Source: Alcanivorax borkumensis SK2
GTDB lineage: Bacteria > Pseudomonadota > Gammaproteobacteria > Pseudomonadales > Alcanivoracaceae
NCBI RefSeq assembly: GCF_000009365.1
Contig: NC_008260.1
Span: 1,461,501-1,525,500, forward strand
DNA length: 64,000 bases
Direction of reading: 5' to 3'
Under the pieces are notes generated by a model. That model ran no database searches, was not told the origin of the DNA, and saw only the letters and a list, made by a program, of their open reading frames with translations. The position numbers were made by a program, and so were the translations under genes. Below are positions 1-12,138 of this stretch, piece by piece (the first letter of the stretch is position 1; the number at the start of each line of letters is the position of its first letter).

Positions 1-719
1 GAATCATTGGGCTCCGACTGCTCTTTCCAGCTGCCGCTGGCAAGAATCTCCAGGGGTTGGTACTGGTTTTTGTAGCTCATCTTCTGGCATTGGCGAATCC
101 AGTAGCCCAAATACAGGTAAGGAAGCCGCAGTCGCTGACACTGTTCAATCTGCCACAACAAGGCCATAACACCCAGGCTGCGTTCTGGCAGGGTTGGGTC
201 GAAAAATGTGTACACGGCGGATAGGCCGTCATTAAGTTGGTCGGTAACGGCCACAGCCAGCAGCTTTCCCTTCTCGCGAAATCCGTAGAAATGCGTGTCG
301 GCCCATTCGCAGGTAAGAAAATTGGTGAACTGTTCCTCCGAAGGCGGGTACATGTCGCCGTCACCGTGGCGATCGTTGATATAGGCCGCATAAAGGGTGT
401 ACAGCTCACGACTGAAGCGAGCAGGCTCGCGGTGCACGGTCAGATCCGCATTGTGTTTGAGGATACGACGGTGACGGCGGCGGGGGAGGAAGTCATCCAC
501 CCGCACTCGGGCTGGAATACAGGCATTACAACTGTCGCAATGGGGGCGGTACAGGTAGTCACCGCTGCGACGAAATCCCAGCAGGCTCAGTTCGCTATAA
601 AGCTCCGGTGATAGCGCCGCCTGGGGGTCCACAAACAGAGTAGACGCCTGGCGGTCTTCTAGGTAACTGCAGCCATGGGCTGGGGTGCGAAAAAAGCGCA
701 GTGTGGATAAGTCAGTCAT
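1..719 (-). CDS. bpt: Aspartate/glutamate leucyltransferase (Bpt), 3' end cut by window edge
   Basis: This enzyme transfers leucine from Leu-tRNA to N-terminal Asp or Glu of proteins, marking them for ClpS/ClpAP degradation (bacterial N-end rule). The reading frame opens at the ATG ending at 719 (MTDLSTLRFF) and stays open for about 239 codons to the window edge. Bpt is usually about 235-250 residues, so only a few codons should be missing. The family's cysteine cluster is visible as PHCDSCNACIP (Cys about 61, 64, 67), followed by the ATE C-terminal region with YLGYWIRQC. Its neighbour aat carries out the other Leu/Phe transfer reaction, and the two are normally adjacent, with infA next, which would lie outside the window. 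Confidence 0.93.
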   Translation of the reverse strand, partial: MTDLSTLRFFRTPAHGCSYLEDRQASTLFVDPQAALSPELYSELSLLGFRRSGDYLYRPHCDSCNACIPARVRVDDFLPRRRHRRILKHNADLTVHREPARFSRELYTLYAAYINDRHGDGDMYPPSEEQFTNFLTCEWADTHFYGFREKGKLLAVAVTDQLNDGLSAVYTFFDPTLPERSLGVMALLWQIEQCQRLRLPYLYLGYWIRQCQKMSYKNQYQPLEILASGSWKEQSEPND

Positions 720-748
720 GGTGCTAAGTGTAGCTTAGCTGCGGGGCG

Positions 749-1477
749 CTAAAAAGCCTGATGCGCAGCCTGTAGGTCTGGCCAGTCAAAGCGGTCGCCG
801 GGCCAGTGGCTAGGTGCCGGCTGGCTGGGAATCCAGCGTTGAAGATGGGCTTCGAAGGCGCTTCTTGGCATCATCTCGGCACCCATGGACATGAGATGTG
901 GATTCTCGATTTGCGCATCAAGCAGCTGGATATCCAGTTTCCGGGCGAAATTGCGTAACGCCACCAGCGCAACCTTGGAGCCGTTGCGCTGCGGTGATGC
1001 CATGGATTCACCAAAAAACATCTGCCCCAACTGGATGCCATAGAGACACCCGGCCAGCGCACCGTTCTGCCAGATTTCCACACTATGGGCATAGCCGAGC
1101 TCATGTAATCGGCAGTAGGCTGCTAGCATGTCTTCGCTTATCCAGGTGCCGGCTTCGTCTTGCCGTGGGGCGGCACAGGTGCGCATCACTGTTTCAAAGG
1201 CACGATCGAAGGTCACGGTGAAATCAGCACGGCGCAGATGGCGTGCCAAGCTGCGACTGACATGCAGTTGTTCCAGTTGGATTACGCAGCGCGGGGCGGG
1301 GCTCCACCAAAGTATCGGCTGAGATTCAGCGTCATACCAAGGGAAGATGCCGGTCGAGTAAGCCCTTAGAAGAGTATCAGGGCTAAGGTCCGACCCAGCA
1401 GCCAGTAGGCCGTCTGGGTCGGTGAGGGCGAGCCGGGTATCAGGGAAGGGTTCTCCAGGTTCCAGCCATGGCACCAT
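749..1477 (-). CDS. aat: Leucyl/phenylalanyl-tRNA--protein transferase
   Basis: Aat adds Leu or Phe from charged tRNA to proteins with N-terminal Lys or Arg, creating N-degrons read by ClpS. The 242-residue protein has the normal family length. Characteristic segments are visible: FPWYDAESQPILWWSP near the N-terminus, GTWISEDM in the middle and GCLYGIQLGQMFFGESM around residues 145-160. The start is the ATG ending at 1477. The gap to bpt is only about 30 bp, so trxB, aat and bpt (all leftward) may be co-transcribed. Confidence 0.96.
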   Translation of the reverse strand: MVPWLEPGEPFPDTRLALTDPDGLLAAGSDLSPDTLLRAYSTGIFPWYDAESQPILWWSPAPRCVIQLEQLHVSRSLARHLRRADFTVTFDRAFETVMRTCAAPRQDEAGTWISEDMLAAYCRLHELGYAHSVEIWQNGALAGCLYGIQLGQMFFGESMASPQRNGSKVALVALRNFARKLDIQLLDAQIENPHLMSMGAEMMPRSAFEAHLQRWIPSQPAPSHWPGDRFDWPDLQAAHQAF

Positions 1478-1500
1478 AATCGCGGCCCTCGTTTGCGGGA

Positions 1501-2800
<1,300 letters not shown>

Positions 2801-5119
2801 GTGAGCAAAACGGTTTCCGGGCAAGGACAGTCCGGGTTTTCCCGCCATCTTAAGCGCGGTTTGGTGGAAGGTATGGTGATCGCATTGATCGCCTTTTCCC
2901 TTTACCTGCTGTTGGCGTTGATCAGTTTCGATAGCCGTGATCCCGGTTGGACTTTTGTGGGCAATGTGGACGCTGTGCGTAACGCCGCAGGCCGTGCAGG
3001 GGCGTTCAGTGCTGATCTGTTGCTGGGATTGTTCGGCTACATGGCATACCTCTTCCCCGTCTTGGTGGGCTTCTGGGCCGGTAAGGTATTGCGTGAACGC
3101 CATGCGGGTTTACCAGGCAGTTGGCCATTGTTCAGTTTGCGGCTGGTTGGATTCATTCTCACTATGCTCGCTGGAACAGCCTTGTCCTACATGCATTTCA
3201 CGGTGGGAGAGAGTTTGCCTGAAGGGGCGGGGGGCATTCTTGGCCATCAAGTCGGGGCTGCGTCTTTGGCAGGGTTTAACCCGCTGGGCGGCACCCTGAT
3301 TATGGTGGCGTTGTTTCTGATCGGGGTAACGATATTTACCGACTTGTCCTGGATTGCACTGGCCGAAGGGCTCGGTGCTTTAGTGTTAGGGGCTATTGAG
3401 AAAGTGCCTGCTTGGTGGCTGGCCCGCAAACGGCAGCGCGAAGAGCAACGACAGAAAAAAGATGCTCACGAAAAGCGGGCCAAGGTGATCAGCGAAGCGA
3501 AAAAGAAAGCGGAAAGTCGCACCCCGCCAAAAATCGCCAAGCCGGCCAAGCCGGTGGAAAAGAGTGCACGAGTACAGCAAGAGAAGCAGCAGAAGCTGTT
3601 CACCACGGAAGTCACCGGTGAGCTGCCGCCTATTGCTTTGCTGGATCCGGTAGAAGAGAGCAAGGGCGGTTATTCCGACGATGCCCTGGAAGGCATGTCA
3701 CGTCTGCTGGAAATCAAGCTCAAGGATTTCAACATCGATGCGCAAGTGGTGGCGGTCCAGCCTGGCCCGGTAATTACCCGTTTCGAAATTCAGCCTGCGC
3801 CAGGAATTAAGGTCTCCAAAATCACTAATTTGGCCAAGGATCTGGCCCGCTCGCTGGCAGTCATCAGTGTGCGAGTGGTGGAAGTGATTCCCGGTAAAAC
3901 CACAGTGGGAATCGAGATTCCCAACGAGCAGCGGGAAATGATCCGCTTTACCGAAGTGGTCGGCACACAGATGTTTGACCAAGCCCCGTCCCCTTTGACC
4001 ATGGCCTTGGGCAAGGACATTTCCGGTGGCCCGGTAATGGCCGATCTGGCAAAAATGCCCCACTTGCTGGTAGCAGGCACCACCGGCTCCGGTAAATCCG
4101 TGGGCGTGAACGCCATGTTGCTGTCCATGCTGTTCAAATCCAGCCCGGACGATGTTCGGCTGATTCTGATTGATCCGAAGATGCTGGAACTGGCGGTTTA
4201 TGACGGTATTCCTCACTTGCTGACGCCGGTGGTGACTGACATGAAAGAGGCGGCCGGTGCGCTGCGCTGGGGTGTGGGTGAAATGGAGCGCCGTTACCGG
4301 CTGATGGCGTCCATGGGCGTGCGTAACATTTCCGGCTATAACCGCAAGGTCGAAGAGGCCAAGAAGAAGGGCGAGCCGCTGAAGGACCCACTGTGGAAGC
4401 CTGACGACCCAATGAACCTGGACGAAGAAGCACCGCTAGCGGAGCATCTGCCCTATATCGTCATCGTGATTGACGAATTCGCTGACATGATGATGATTGT
4501 CGGCAAGAAGGTGGAGGAGCTGATCGCCCGGATCGCGCAGAAAGCCCGTGCTGCTGGCATCCACCTGATTCTCGCCACTCAGCGCCCGTCCGTGGATGTG
4601 ATCACCGGCCTGATCAAGGCTAACGTGCCATCACGGATTGGTTTCCAAGTGTCATCAAAGATCGATTCGCGCACGGTGCTAGACCAAGGCGGAGCAGAGC
4701 AGCTGCTTGGCCATGGTGACATGCTTTATTTGCCCGGCGGCACCAGTGTTCCGGAACGTGTTCACGGCGCCTTTGTCTCAGATGAAGAGGTGCACCGGGT
4801 TTGTGACGATTGGCGTAAACGCGGTAAGCCTAACTATCTGGAAGAAATCCTGGAGGGTGGCAGTGACCTTAACGCGCCGATGCCCGGTATGGAGAGCGCC
4901 GGTGAAGGTAGCGATGACGAAAATGATCCGCTATATGATGATGCCGTGGCTATTGTCACCGAATCCCGGCGAGCGTCGATTTCATCGGTGCAACGAAAAC
5001 TAAAAATTGGCTACAACCGAGCGGCCCGTTTAGTGGAAGCCATGGAAATGGCTGGGGTAGTCACAGAGGCCGGTAACAATGGCCAGCGTGAAGTGATCGC
5101 GCCACCGCCGGTCAAATAG
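2801..5119 (+). CDS. ftsK: DNA translocase FtsK
   Basis: FtsK is the septal DNA pump that moves chromosome termini apart and activates XerCD recombination at dif. The N-terminus (about residues 20-200) has four to five membrane segments that anchor it at the divisome. A charged Lys/Glu-rich linker (about 200-260) follows, then the RecA-like motor with Walker [12 protein letters not shown] near residue 430 and Walker [14 protein letters not shown]-terminal winged-helix gamma domain (about 705-768, ending EVIAPPPVK) reads KOPS sites. At 772 residues it is a short-linker FtsK (E. coli FtsK is about 1330). The start is GTG at 2801, preceded by GAGGGG. lolA follows after 8 bp. Confidence 0.97.
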   Translation: MSKTVSGQGQSGFSRHLKRGLVEGMVIALIAFSLYLLLALISFDSRDPGWTFVGNVDAVRNAAGRAGAFSADLLLGLFGYMAYLFPVLVGFWAGKVLRERHAGLPGSWPLFSLRLVGFILTMLAGTALSYMHFTVGESLPEGAGGILGHQVGAASLAGFNPLGGTLIMVALFLIGVTIFTDLSWIALAEGLGALVLGAIEKVPAWWLARKRQREEQRQKKDAHEKRAKVISEAKKKAESRTPPKIAKPAKPVEKSARVQQEKQQKLFTTEVTGELPPIALLDPVEESKGGYSDDALEGMSRLLEIKLKDFNIDAQVVAVQPGPVITRFEIQPAPGIKVSKITNLAKDLARSLAVISVRVVEVIPGKTTVGIEIPNEQREMIRFTEVVGTQMFDQAPSPLTMALGKDISGGPVMADLAKMPHLLVAGTTGSGKSVGVNAMLLSMLFKSSPDDVRLILIDPKMLELAVYDGIPHLLTPVVTDMKEAAGALRWGVGEMERRYRLMASMGVRNISGYNRKVEEAKKKGEPLKDPLWKPDDPMNLDEEAPLAEHLPYIVIVIDEFADMMMIVGKKVEELIARIAQKARAAGIHLILATQRPSVDVITGLIKANVPSRIGFQVSSKIDSRTVLDQGGAEQLLGHGDMLYLPGGTSVPERVHGAFVSDEEVHRVCDDWRKRGKPNYLEEILEGGSDLNAPMPGMESAGEGSDDENDPLYDDAVAIVTESRRASISSVQRKLKIGYNRAARLVEAMEMAGVVTEAGNNGQREVIAPPPVK

Positions 5120-5127
5120 GAGTTTGA

Positions 5128-5757
5128 ATGAAAAAGTTGCTGTTAACCTTGGCTATGGTTCCCGCCGTGTTATTTTCGCCCACCGCATGGGGCGATGCCA
5201 CGGACGATTTGTTAGGCCGTTTGCAAACGCTTGAATCCATGAAAGGCGGGTTTGAGCAGGTGGTGCTGGACCAGAGCGGAACGCACATGCAGGAAGCTTT
5301 GGGCAAGTTTCAAGTAGCACGAGGTAACCGTTTTTACTGGCTGACCGAAACACCCTATGAGCAGATGGCGGCCTCGGACGGCACTACCGTCTGGGTGTAC
5401 GACAAGGACCTAGAGCAAGTGGTAGTGCGGCCGCTGAGTCAGGATCTGGGACAGACTCCGGCGCTACTGTTTGGCGGCAAACCTGCGGATGTAGCCAAGG
5501 CTTTTACCATCTCTGAGCGCGACAATCGGGGGGCTGAAGTAACCTACCGATTGACCCCGAAAGGCCAGGACCCGCTATTCGATCAACTGGACGTCACCTT
5601 CAAGGGGGGGCAGCCAGCGTCCATGCGCCTTCAGGATGCATTGGGCCAGCAGACTGTGATTGATTTCATCGGCTTAACCCTAAATGACGGTATTGATAGC
5701 AGTTTGTTCCACTTCGATCCGCCGGAAGGCACGGATGTCATTCAGCAACAACAGTAA
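5128..5757 (+). CDS. lolA: Outer-membrane lipoprotein carrier protein LolA
   Basis: LolA is the periplasmic chaperone that receives lipoproteins from LolCDE and hands them to LolB at the outer membrane. The 209-residue protein opens with a signal peptide (MKKLLLTLAMVPAVLFSPTAWG), followed by the family pattern of two aromatic-rich beta halves (RFYWLTETPYEQ, VWVYDKDLEQV). AGGAG stands just before the ATG. It sits 8 bp behind ftsK and ahead of rarA, the order ftsK-lolA-rarA also found in E. coli and Pseudomonas, which supports an operon. Confidence 0.95.
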   Translation: MKKLLLTLAMVPAVLFSPTAWGDATDDLLGRLQTLESMKGGFEQVVLDQSGTHMQEALGKFQVARGNRFYWLTETPYEQMAASDGTTVWVYDKDLEQVVVRPLSQDLGQTPALLFGGKPADVAKAFTISERDNRGAEVTYRLTPKGQDPLFDQLDVTFKGGQPASMRLQDALGQQTVIDFIGLTLNDGIDSSLFHFDPPEGTDVIQQQQ

Positions 5758-5814
5758 TGGCGGGTAACGGCCGGGGCACCCGGTCGTTGTCTAGTCACCA
5801 GTAGGCGTTTTTCC

Positions 5815-7146
5815 ATGAGCGATCTTTTTGCCCTTGATGCTGCCCAACAGGCTCAGCCCCTGGCGGCTCGCCTGCGGCCGACTCGCTTGGACGACTATGT
5901 AGGTCAGCAGCACCTGGTGGGTGAAGGCAAGCCATTGCGCCAGGCGCTGGACCGGGGCCAGCTACATTCGATGATTTTGTGGGGCCCGCCGGGGACGGGT
6001 AAAACCACCCTGGCATTAATCATGGCGCAAACCGTGGATGCTGCCTTCATCACCTTGTCTGCGGTGTTGTCCGGGGTAAAAGATATTCGTGCGGCGGTGG
6101 AGCAAGCTCAGATTCTACTGGGCCAGGGGCGGCGCACGGTCTTGTTTGTGGATGAAGTTCATCGTTTCAACAAGGCCCAGCAGGATGCGTTTTTACCCCA
6201 TGTGGAAGAGGGCACCATCACCTTCATCGGCGCTACTACCGAAAACCCTTCGTTCGAGCTTAATAACGCATTGTTATCGCGAGCACGGGTTTACCGGCTC
6301 CGCGCGCTGGCGCCGGAAGATCTGAGTGGGTTGCTTGTCCGTGCGCTGCATGATCCAGCACTTAATGGCATGCAGCTAGATGCACAAGCGACCGAGCTGT
6401 TGCTCAACTATGCCGATGGCGATGCCCGGCGGTTGCTGAACATGCTTGAAGTGGCTGCAGATCTGGCTGATGTGGACGTGCCAAATATCGGCGCGGACCT
6501 GATGCGTGAAGTGCTTCGTGATGCCGTTCGCCGGTTCGACAAAGGCGGCGACCTATTTTATGACCAAATCAGCGCCATGCATAAATCCGTCCGCGGTTCC
6601 GACCCGGATGCGGCCCTATACTGGTTCGCTCGTATGCTCGATGGCGGCTGCGACCCGCTCTACATTGCTCGCCGCGTGGTACGTATGGCCAGTGAAGACA
6701 TTGGCAATGCGGACCCGCGGGCATTGACGCTGTGCCTGCAAGCCTGGGATGTGCAGGAGCGGTTAGGCAGCCCGGAAGGCGAGTTGACCATCGCCCAGGC
6801 TATTGCCTATCTGGCTGTCGCGCCGAAAAGCAATGCGGTGTATAACGCCTATAATCAGGCTCGGGCGCTGGTCCGGCAGCAACCCACCGATGAGGTGCCT
6901 TTGCACCTACGCAATGCACCCACTCAGCTTATGAAAGACGAAGGCTTTGGCGCCGAGTATCATTACGCCCATGATTTTCCGGACGCTTTTGTGCCTGGGG
7001 AAAATTACTTCCCGGCCAGCCTTCAAGACACACGGCTGTATGAACCGGTGAATCGTGGGCTTGAGATCAAAGTGGCAGAAAAGCTGGCCCGCCTACGAGA
7101 ATTAAACGCCAGCAGTGACTGGACCCGCTACGGGAAGCGCAAATAA
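5815..7146 (+). CDS. rarA: Replication-associated recombination protein A (RarA/MgsA)
   Basis: RarA is a AAA+ ATPase related to clamp-loader subunits that acts at stalled replication forks. The 443-residue protein has Walker [11 protein letters not shown] near residue 55, Walker [10 protein letters not shown] near 107, a sensor 1 region [14 protein letters not shown] and the C-terminal RarA tetramerisation region with [11 protein letters not shown] and FLHPGGY-like DDFPDAF-type sequence. The length matches the family. Its TAA overlaps the crcB ATG by one base (TAATG), so the two are translationally coupled. Confidence 0.96.
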   Translation: MSDLFALDAAQQAQPLAARLRPTRLDDYVGQQHLVGEGKPLRQALDRGQLHSMILWGPPGTGKTTLALIMAQTVDAAFITLSAVLSGVKDIRAAVEQAQILLGQGRRTVLFVDEVHRFNKAQQDAFLPHVEEGTITFIGATTENPSFELNNALLSRARVYRLRALAPEDLSGLLVRALHDPALNGMQLDAQATELLLNYADGDARRLLNMLEVAADLADVDVPNIGADLMREVLRDAVRRFDKGGDLFYDQISAMHKSVRGSDPDAALYWFARMLDGGCDPLYIARRVVRMASEDIGNADPRALTLCLQAWDVQERLGSPEGELTIAQAIAYLAVAPKSNAVYNAYNQARALVRQQPTDEVPLHLRNAPTQLMKDEGFGAEYHYAHDFPDAFVPGENYFPASLQDTRLYEPVNRGLEIKVAEKLARLRELNASSDWTRYGKRK

Positions 7147-7553
7147 TGTCGTTATCAGCGATTACCGAAGGCGGCATGCTGCCGTGGATAGCGGTAGCCA
7201 TCGGTGGCGCCGTTGGCGCCTGCCTGCGTTTCGCCACCAGCTTATGGCTTGGCGTTCCGTCTATGCCCTCGTGGCCTTGGGCCACTTTCGGAGTGAACTT
7301 GGCAGGCAGTTTCCTGTTCGGCCTGCTGGCTATCTTGTTGGCTAGCCTGCCAGTGGGAGATGTGTGGCGGCTGGCATTGATGACCGGCATGCTCGGCGCA
7401 CTGACCACCTTTTCTACGTTTTCGTTTGAATTAGTGCGGATGGTGGAAGCGCGGGCCTTTATACTTGCCGCCGGTTACGCGGTGGGGTCTGTTGGGGCCT
7501 GTTTGTTGTTGGGCATAGCGGGCCTAGCATTGGGTCGACTGTTTTTTGAATAA
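7146..7553 (+). CDS. crcB: Fluoride efflux channel CrcB (Fluc)
   Basis: CrcB proteins form dimeric fluoride channels that export F- from the cytoplasm. The 135-residue protein has four hydrophobic segments and the family motifs GGAVGACLRF near residue 20, WATFGVNLAGSF near 45 and TGMLGALTTFSTFSFE near 80-95, which contains the pore Phe and the Na+-site Thr/Ser run. It is coupled to rarA through a TAATG overlap. I saw no fluoride riboswitch; the coupling suggests constitutive expression with rarA. Confidence 0.93.
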   Translation: MSLSAITEGGMLPWIAVAIGGAVGACLRFATSLWLGVPSMPSWPWATFGVNLAGSFLFGLLAILLASLPVGDVWRLALMTGMLGALTTFSTFSFELVRMVEARAFILAAGYAVGSVGACLLLGIAGLALGRLFFE

Positions 7554-7564
7554 CATTGGGAAGC

Positions 7565-7582
7565 TGAAAGTTTAAACTTTCA
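7565..7582. repeat. Perfect 18-bp palindrome between crcB and serS
   Basis: The sequence TGAAAGTTTAAACTTTCA is a perfect palindrome, and after one mismatch the next two bases on each side also pair. It lies about 35 bp upstream of the serS start in a 63-bp intergenic gap. It could be an operator or part of a leader hairpin. There is no long T run after it, so it is not a classical terminator. Confidence 0.6.
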
Positions 7583-7598
7583 ACTCAGCCTTTTCTGA

Positions 7599-8906
<1,308 letters not shown>

Positions 8907-9026
8907 TGTTGCTCAGGCACAAACGACGACCATTGCGTTCGTCGCATGGCATGCCTTTAACGCAGGCTTGCCGCTTTTTGTGTCAGGCATCATTCACTCA
9001 GCGTCTGGCGTTTACTGGGAGCAAGC

Positions 9027-10412
9027 ATGGAATTTCTACCGATCAGCTGGCGTTTACAAGGCAAGGTGGCTTTGTTGGCCGGCGGCGGCGAAGTGGCGTT
9101 GCGCAAGGGGCGCCTTCTGCACCGATCAGGTGCGATTTTGACTGTAGTTGCCCCGCAAGTATGCGATGAGCTGCTCGATATTGTGGTGCGTAGCGGCGGT
9201 TCCTGCGTGGTCAGGGCGTTTGAAAGCGCAGATCTAGACGGGGTCGCTCTGGTTATTTGTGCCACCGATGATCGCAGTACCAATGCTGAGATAGCAAAAC
9301 AGGCCCAGCAACGGGGTTTGCCCGTGAATGTGGTCGACGATCCTTCGCTGGGTGATTTCATCTTTCCGGCCATTGTCGACCGTTCCCCGGTGTTAATCAG
9401 TATCAGCTCCTCCGGTGCTTCGCCAGTGCTGGCCAGGAAACTAAGAGCCCAGCTGGAATCCACTTTGCCGGCGCGCTGGGGAAGACTGGCTGACCTGATG
9501 GCGCGTTTCCGTCAGCCCTTGAAAGACAAGCTCAGTAACATCGGTGCCCGGCGTTTATTCTGGGAGCAAACACTGGATAGCCCAGTCGTGGAAAAAGTGC
9601 TGGCCGGCAAGGACAGTGAGGCAGAAGCCATGCTCGCCGCTGCGATCGAATCTGCCGACGCAACAACCCTGAGCCGAGGCGAAGTGTATCTGGTGGGTGC
9701 TGGCCCTGGGGATCCGGACTTGCTCACGTTCCGAGCGCTGCGTTTGCTGCAAAAAGCCGATGTGGTGCTCTACGATCGCCTGGTCGGCAAGGGTATTGTA
9801 GATCTGGCCCGTCGCGATGCGGAGCTGGTGTATGTGGGTAAAGCCCGTGACAAGCACGCGCTGCCCCAGGACAACATCAACGAGTTGCTGGTTCATTACG
9901 CTAAACAAGGCAAGAAGGTTTGCCGGTTGAAAGGCGGGGATCCTTTTATCTTTGGCCGTGGCGGTGAAGAAATTGACCTGATTGTGGCGGAAGGTATCGA
10001 TTTTCAGGTGGTGCCAGGCATTACTGCGGCCAGCGGCTGCGCTTCCTATGCGGGTATTCCACTAACCCATCGTGACCATGCTCAATCCGTGCGATTCGTC
10101 ACCGGGCATCGTAAAGATGGCTCGGTGGATCTGGATTGGAAACATTTAGTCAGCGAAACCGAGACAGTGGTATTTTATATGGGGTTGGTGGGCTTGCGAG
10201 AAATCTGCAGCCAGCTGATCGCCCACGGCCGTGGGGGCGACACACCCATCGCGCTGGTGTCACGAGGCACGACTAACCTTCAGGAGGTGATTACCGGTAG
10301 GCTAGATCAGCTACCTGACGATATCGAAGGCCGTGAAATTCACGCCCCCACCCTGATAATTGTTGGCAGCGTGGTCAGCCTGCATCCTAAATTTGGTTGG
10401 TTCAAACCCTGA
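9027..10412 (+). CDS. cysG: Siroheme synthase CysG (trifunctional)
   Basis: CysG makes sirohaem from uroporphyrinogen III for sulfite and nitrite reductases. The N-terminal half (about 1-205) is the precorrin-2 dehydrogenase/ferrochelatase with the NAD-binding stretch [15 protein letters not shown]. The C-terminal half (about 215-455) is the SAM-dependent uroporphyrinogen methyltransferase with [25 protein letters not shown] and [22 protein letters not shown]. The 461 residues match the E. coli fusion. It is close to the tus genes, whose sulfur relay is functionally separate. Confidence 0.97.
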
Positions 10413-10446
10413 TCGCTTCAATACCGCATTACGGCTACGTTTGACA

Positions 10447-10474
10447 CGCCCTACAACGCACTGTTTGTAGGGCG
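10447..10474. repeat. Perfect 10-bp inverted repeat downstream of cysG
   Basis: CGCCCTACAA and TTGTAGGGCG pair perfectly over 10 bp with an 8-base loop. The element sits between the convergent ends of cysG and ybiB. It lacks a T run, so it may act as a Rho-independent-like stop only weakly. The TGTAGGGCG half resembles dispersed intergenic repeats seen in many gammaproteobacteria, but I found no second copy in this window. Confidence 0.6.
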
Positions 10475-10485
10475 AATACCTAAGA

Positions 10486-10521
10486 GCACAATTCGCACAA
10501 TTCGCACAATTCGCACAATCC
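10486..10521. repeat. Tandem repeat, four 9-bp units of GCACAATTC
   Basis: The unit GCACAATTC occurs three times exactly and a fourth time as GCACAATCC, head to tail, between cysG and the end of the ybiB-like gene. It is directly next to the 10447-10474 inverted repeat. It lies outside coding sequence, so copy number can vary without affecting a protein. Confidence 0.85.
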
Positions 10522-10532
10522 GATAGGTGTCA

Positions 10533-11522
10533 TTAGAGCCGTTTTTTATCGCGCTTTTCCCACAAAGCGGCGGCTTCTTTTAACGCACTCTGCAATGAAT
10601 CTGCCTTGTCCAGGCCCCACAGTGCCACCGCTACGGTAGAAATCACCGCCTGTTCACCGTACTCATCACGGGTTTCCCCGCGCCACACCTTCAAGAGCGT
10701 TTCTGCACTGGGGGCATCCGGCGGAGTCTGCCGAGGTATGGTGCTATCGAGCACCGCGCTTTGCAGCGCTTGGCCATGACGAATGCCTTGAATTTGGGTG
10801 CGTGCATCCGGGCGGATTTCCAGCTCGCCCCCTTCACCTTTGAACAGCAGTAGATCCTGGTCACCGGCTAGGGCGGCGGCACCTTGGTGCAGCTCAATAT
10901 AGGCCGGGTGGAAAACGCTCTGCATGGACAGTGGTGCCTGGGCGGGGTTGAGGCTGCGGGCCAATGTGTTGATCGGCGAGCGTAATCCTAGGAAGTGGCG
11001 CAGGGTGAGCATGCGCGACAATGGCGAGCAGAACTGCTCGAGGGGCAGATAGGCAAGCCCGTGTGTTTCAAGGTGCGCCTGGGCCTGTGTCACAGTGTCG
11101 GCAACGGGCAAGCCCAGCTTCGGTAGAAGCGCATCGGTATAGACCCGATTCGGCGTGTGCGCCGGCCCGCCATGTAGCAAGGTGCGGATACCATTGGCCG
11201 CTAGCAGCACGGTGGCGAGCAAATACCAGGGGTGATGTTTTTTCTTGCCGGCATAGCTGGGCCAGTCCAGATCCACGGCGGGCAGTTCGCCAAGCGCCTG
11301 GTAGCAAGCCGGGCGGCAAGCATCGAGAAAGCCCGCCAGCTCATCGGGGGTTTCTTCTTTTACGCGCAGCAACATCAGAAAGGCGCCGAGTTGGATATCT
11401 TCGACGTCTCCATCAAGGATGGCCTGCATGGCCTCACGGGCCTCTTCGCGGGTGAGGCTGCGGCGGGCGCGTTTGCCGCGGCCCAGAGTACGCACAAAAG
11501 GCGCAAAGGCATGTTCAGTCAT
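10533..11522 (-). CDS. ybiB: YbiB/TrpD2-type glycosyltransferase-fold DNA-binding protein
   Basis: The 329-residue protein is related to anthranilate phosphoribosyltransferase (TrpD) but belongs to the YbiB/TrpD2 group. E. coli YbiB is known to bind nucleic acid rather than make tryptophan. The N-terminal helical domain reads RTLGRGKRARRSLTREEAREAMQAILDG, and the region around residues 105-120 (LATVLLAANGIRTLLHGG) corresponds to the TrpD active-site loop. No other trp genes are nearby. In Pseudomonas the homologue also lies between cysG and the tus genes. The start ATG ends at 11522. Confidence 0.85.
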   Translation of the reverse strand: MTEHAFAPFVRTLGRGKRARRSLTREEAREAMQAILDGDVEDIQLGAFLMLLRVKEETPDELAGFLDACRPACYQALGELPAVDLDWPSYAGKKKHHPWYLLATVLLAANGIRTLLHGGPAHTPNRVYTDALLPKLGLPVADTVTQAQAHLETHGLAYLPLEQFCSPLSRMLTLRHFLGLRSPINTLARSLNPAQAPLSMQSVFHPAYIELHQGAAALAGDQDLLLFKGEGGELEIRPDARTQIQGIRHGQALQSAVLDSTIPRQTPPDAPSAETLLKVWRGETRDEYGEQAVISTVAVALWGLDKADSLQSALKEAAALWEKRDKKRL

Positions 11523-11583
11523 GATTCCGTCTCGCAGAGAGGGGCGGGCGTACTCGGTAAAGCAAAGCCCGTGAAAATGTCAT

Positions 11584-11838
11584 TCAATACCAGCTGGTAG
11601 AGGCGCCGTGCTCGGCTATCAGCTCCACCAGTTGGGCATGATCAATCACTGGCAAAGTGCTGTCGGGCAACTGCAATGCTGGATGCGCGAGCAGGTAGCC
11701 ATCGCCTTTCAGTGTCAGCTGTGATGCAAGTAATAGGCCTGCATCGGTGAAAACACAGACATCGCCTTTGCTGTAAAGCGTGCTAAAGCGCTGCCATAGG
11801 CTGTAATTGTCGGGAGAGAATCCCAGCAGGTGCAACAT
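11584..11838 (-). CDS. tusB: Sulfur relay protein TusB (DsrH family)
   Basis: TusB is part of the TusBCD heterohexamer that passes persulfide sulfur from TusA toward TusE and MnmA for 2-thiouridine in tRNA. The 84-residue protein starts MLHLLGFSPD and ends in SW-Y, typical of the DsrH family. It follows tusC with no gap (tusC stop at 11839). The family's cysteine is not conserved here, which is common for TusB. The normal next gene, tusE, is missing: only 61 bp separate tusB from ybiB. Confidence 0.85.
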   Translation of the reverse strand: MLHLLGFSPDNYSLWQRFSTLYSKGDVCVFTDAGLLLASQLTLKGDGYLLAHPALQLPDSTLPVIDHAQLVELIAEHGASTSWY

Positions 11839-12138
11839 TCAGAAAACCAGAATTTGATGGCATTGGGTACGTAATGATAACAGCTCGTCCGCACAAAGAG
11901 CGTCCGCGGGAACAGGGCAGTCTTCATCACTGTCCACCACACAGCGAACACCAAATTCAGCCAGCTGGGCCAGCGTTTGATTGGGGCATAACCGTAACAT
12001 GGCAAGACAGGGCGGTGTCAGCCAGAGCGTGGTGGCTTGACCGAACGCCGCACCGGTAAGCAACATATCCAGCATTTCCTGAAATTGGCTGGAAAACGGC
12101 TGACTGCCGGTGGCAATAAACAGGGTCTGGCTAGCCAA
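11839..12138 (-). CDS. tusC: Sulfur relay protein TusC (DsrF family)
   Basis: TusC is the DsrF-like subunit of the TusBCD sulfur-transfer complex. The 99-residue protein has the DsrE/F fold pattern: an N-terminal strand (LFIATGSQPFS), a helix (QEMLDMLLTGAAFGQ) and CVVDSDE in the second half. It overlaps the end of tusD by 8 bp and abuts tusB, so the three genes are coupled. Confidence 0.88.
   Translation of the reverse strand: MASQTLFIATGSQPFSSQFQEMLDMLLTGAAFGQATTLWLTPPCLAMLRLCPNQTLAQLAEFGVRCVVDSDEDCPVPADALCADELLSLRTQCHQILVF

Noticed and set aside
7146..7160. Possible fluoride riboswitch before crcB
   Set aside because: crcB starts inside the rarA stop codon, leaving no leader for a riboswitch.
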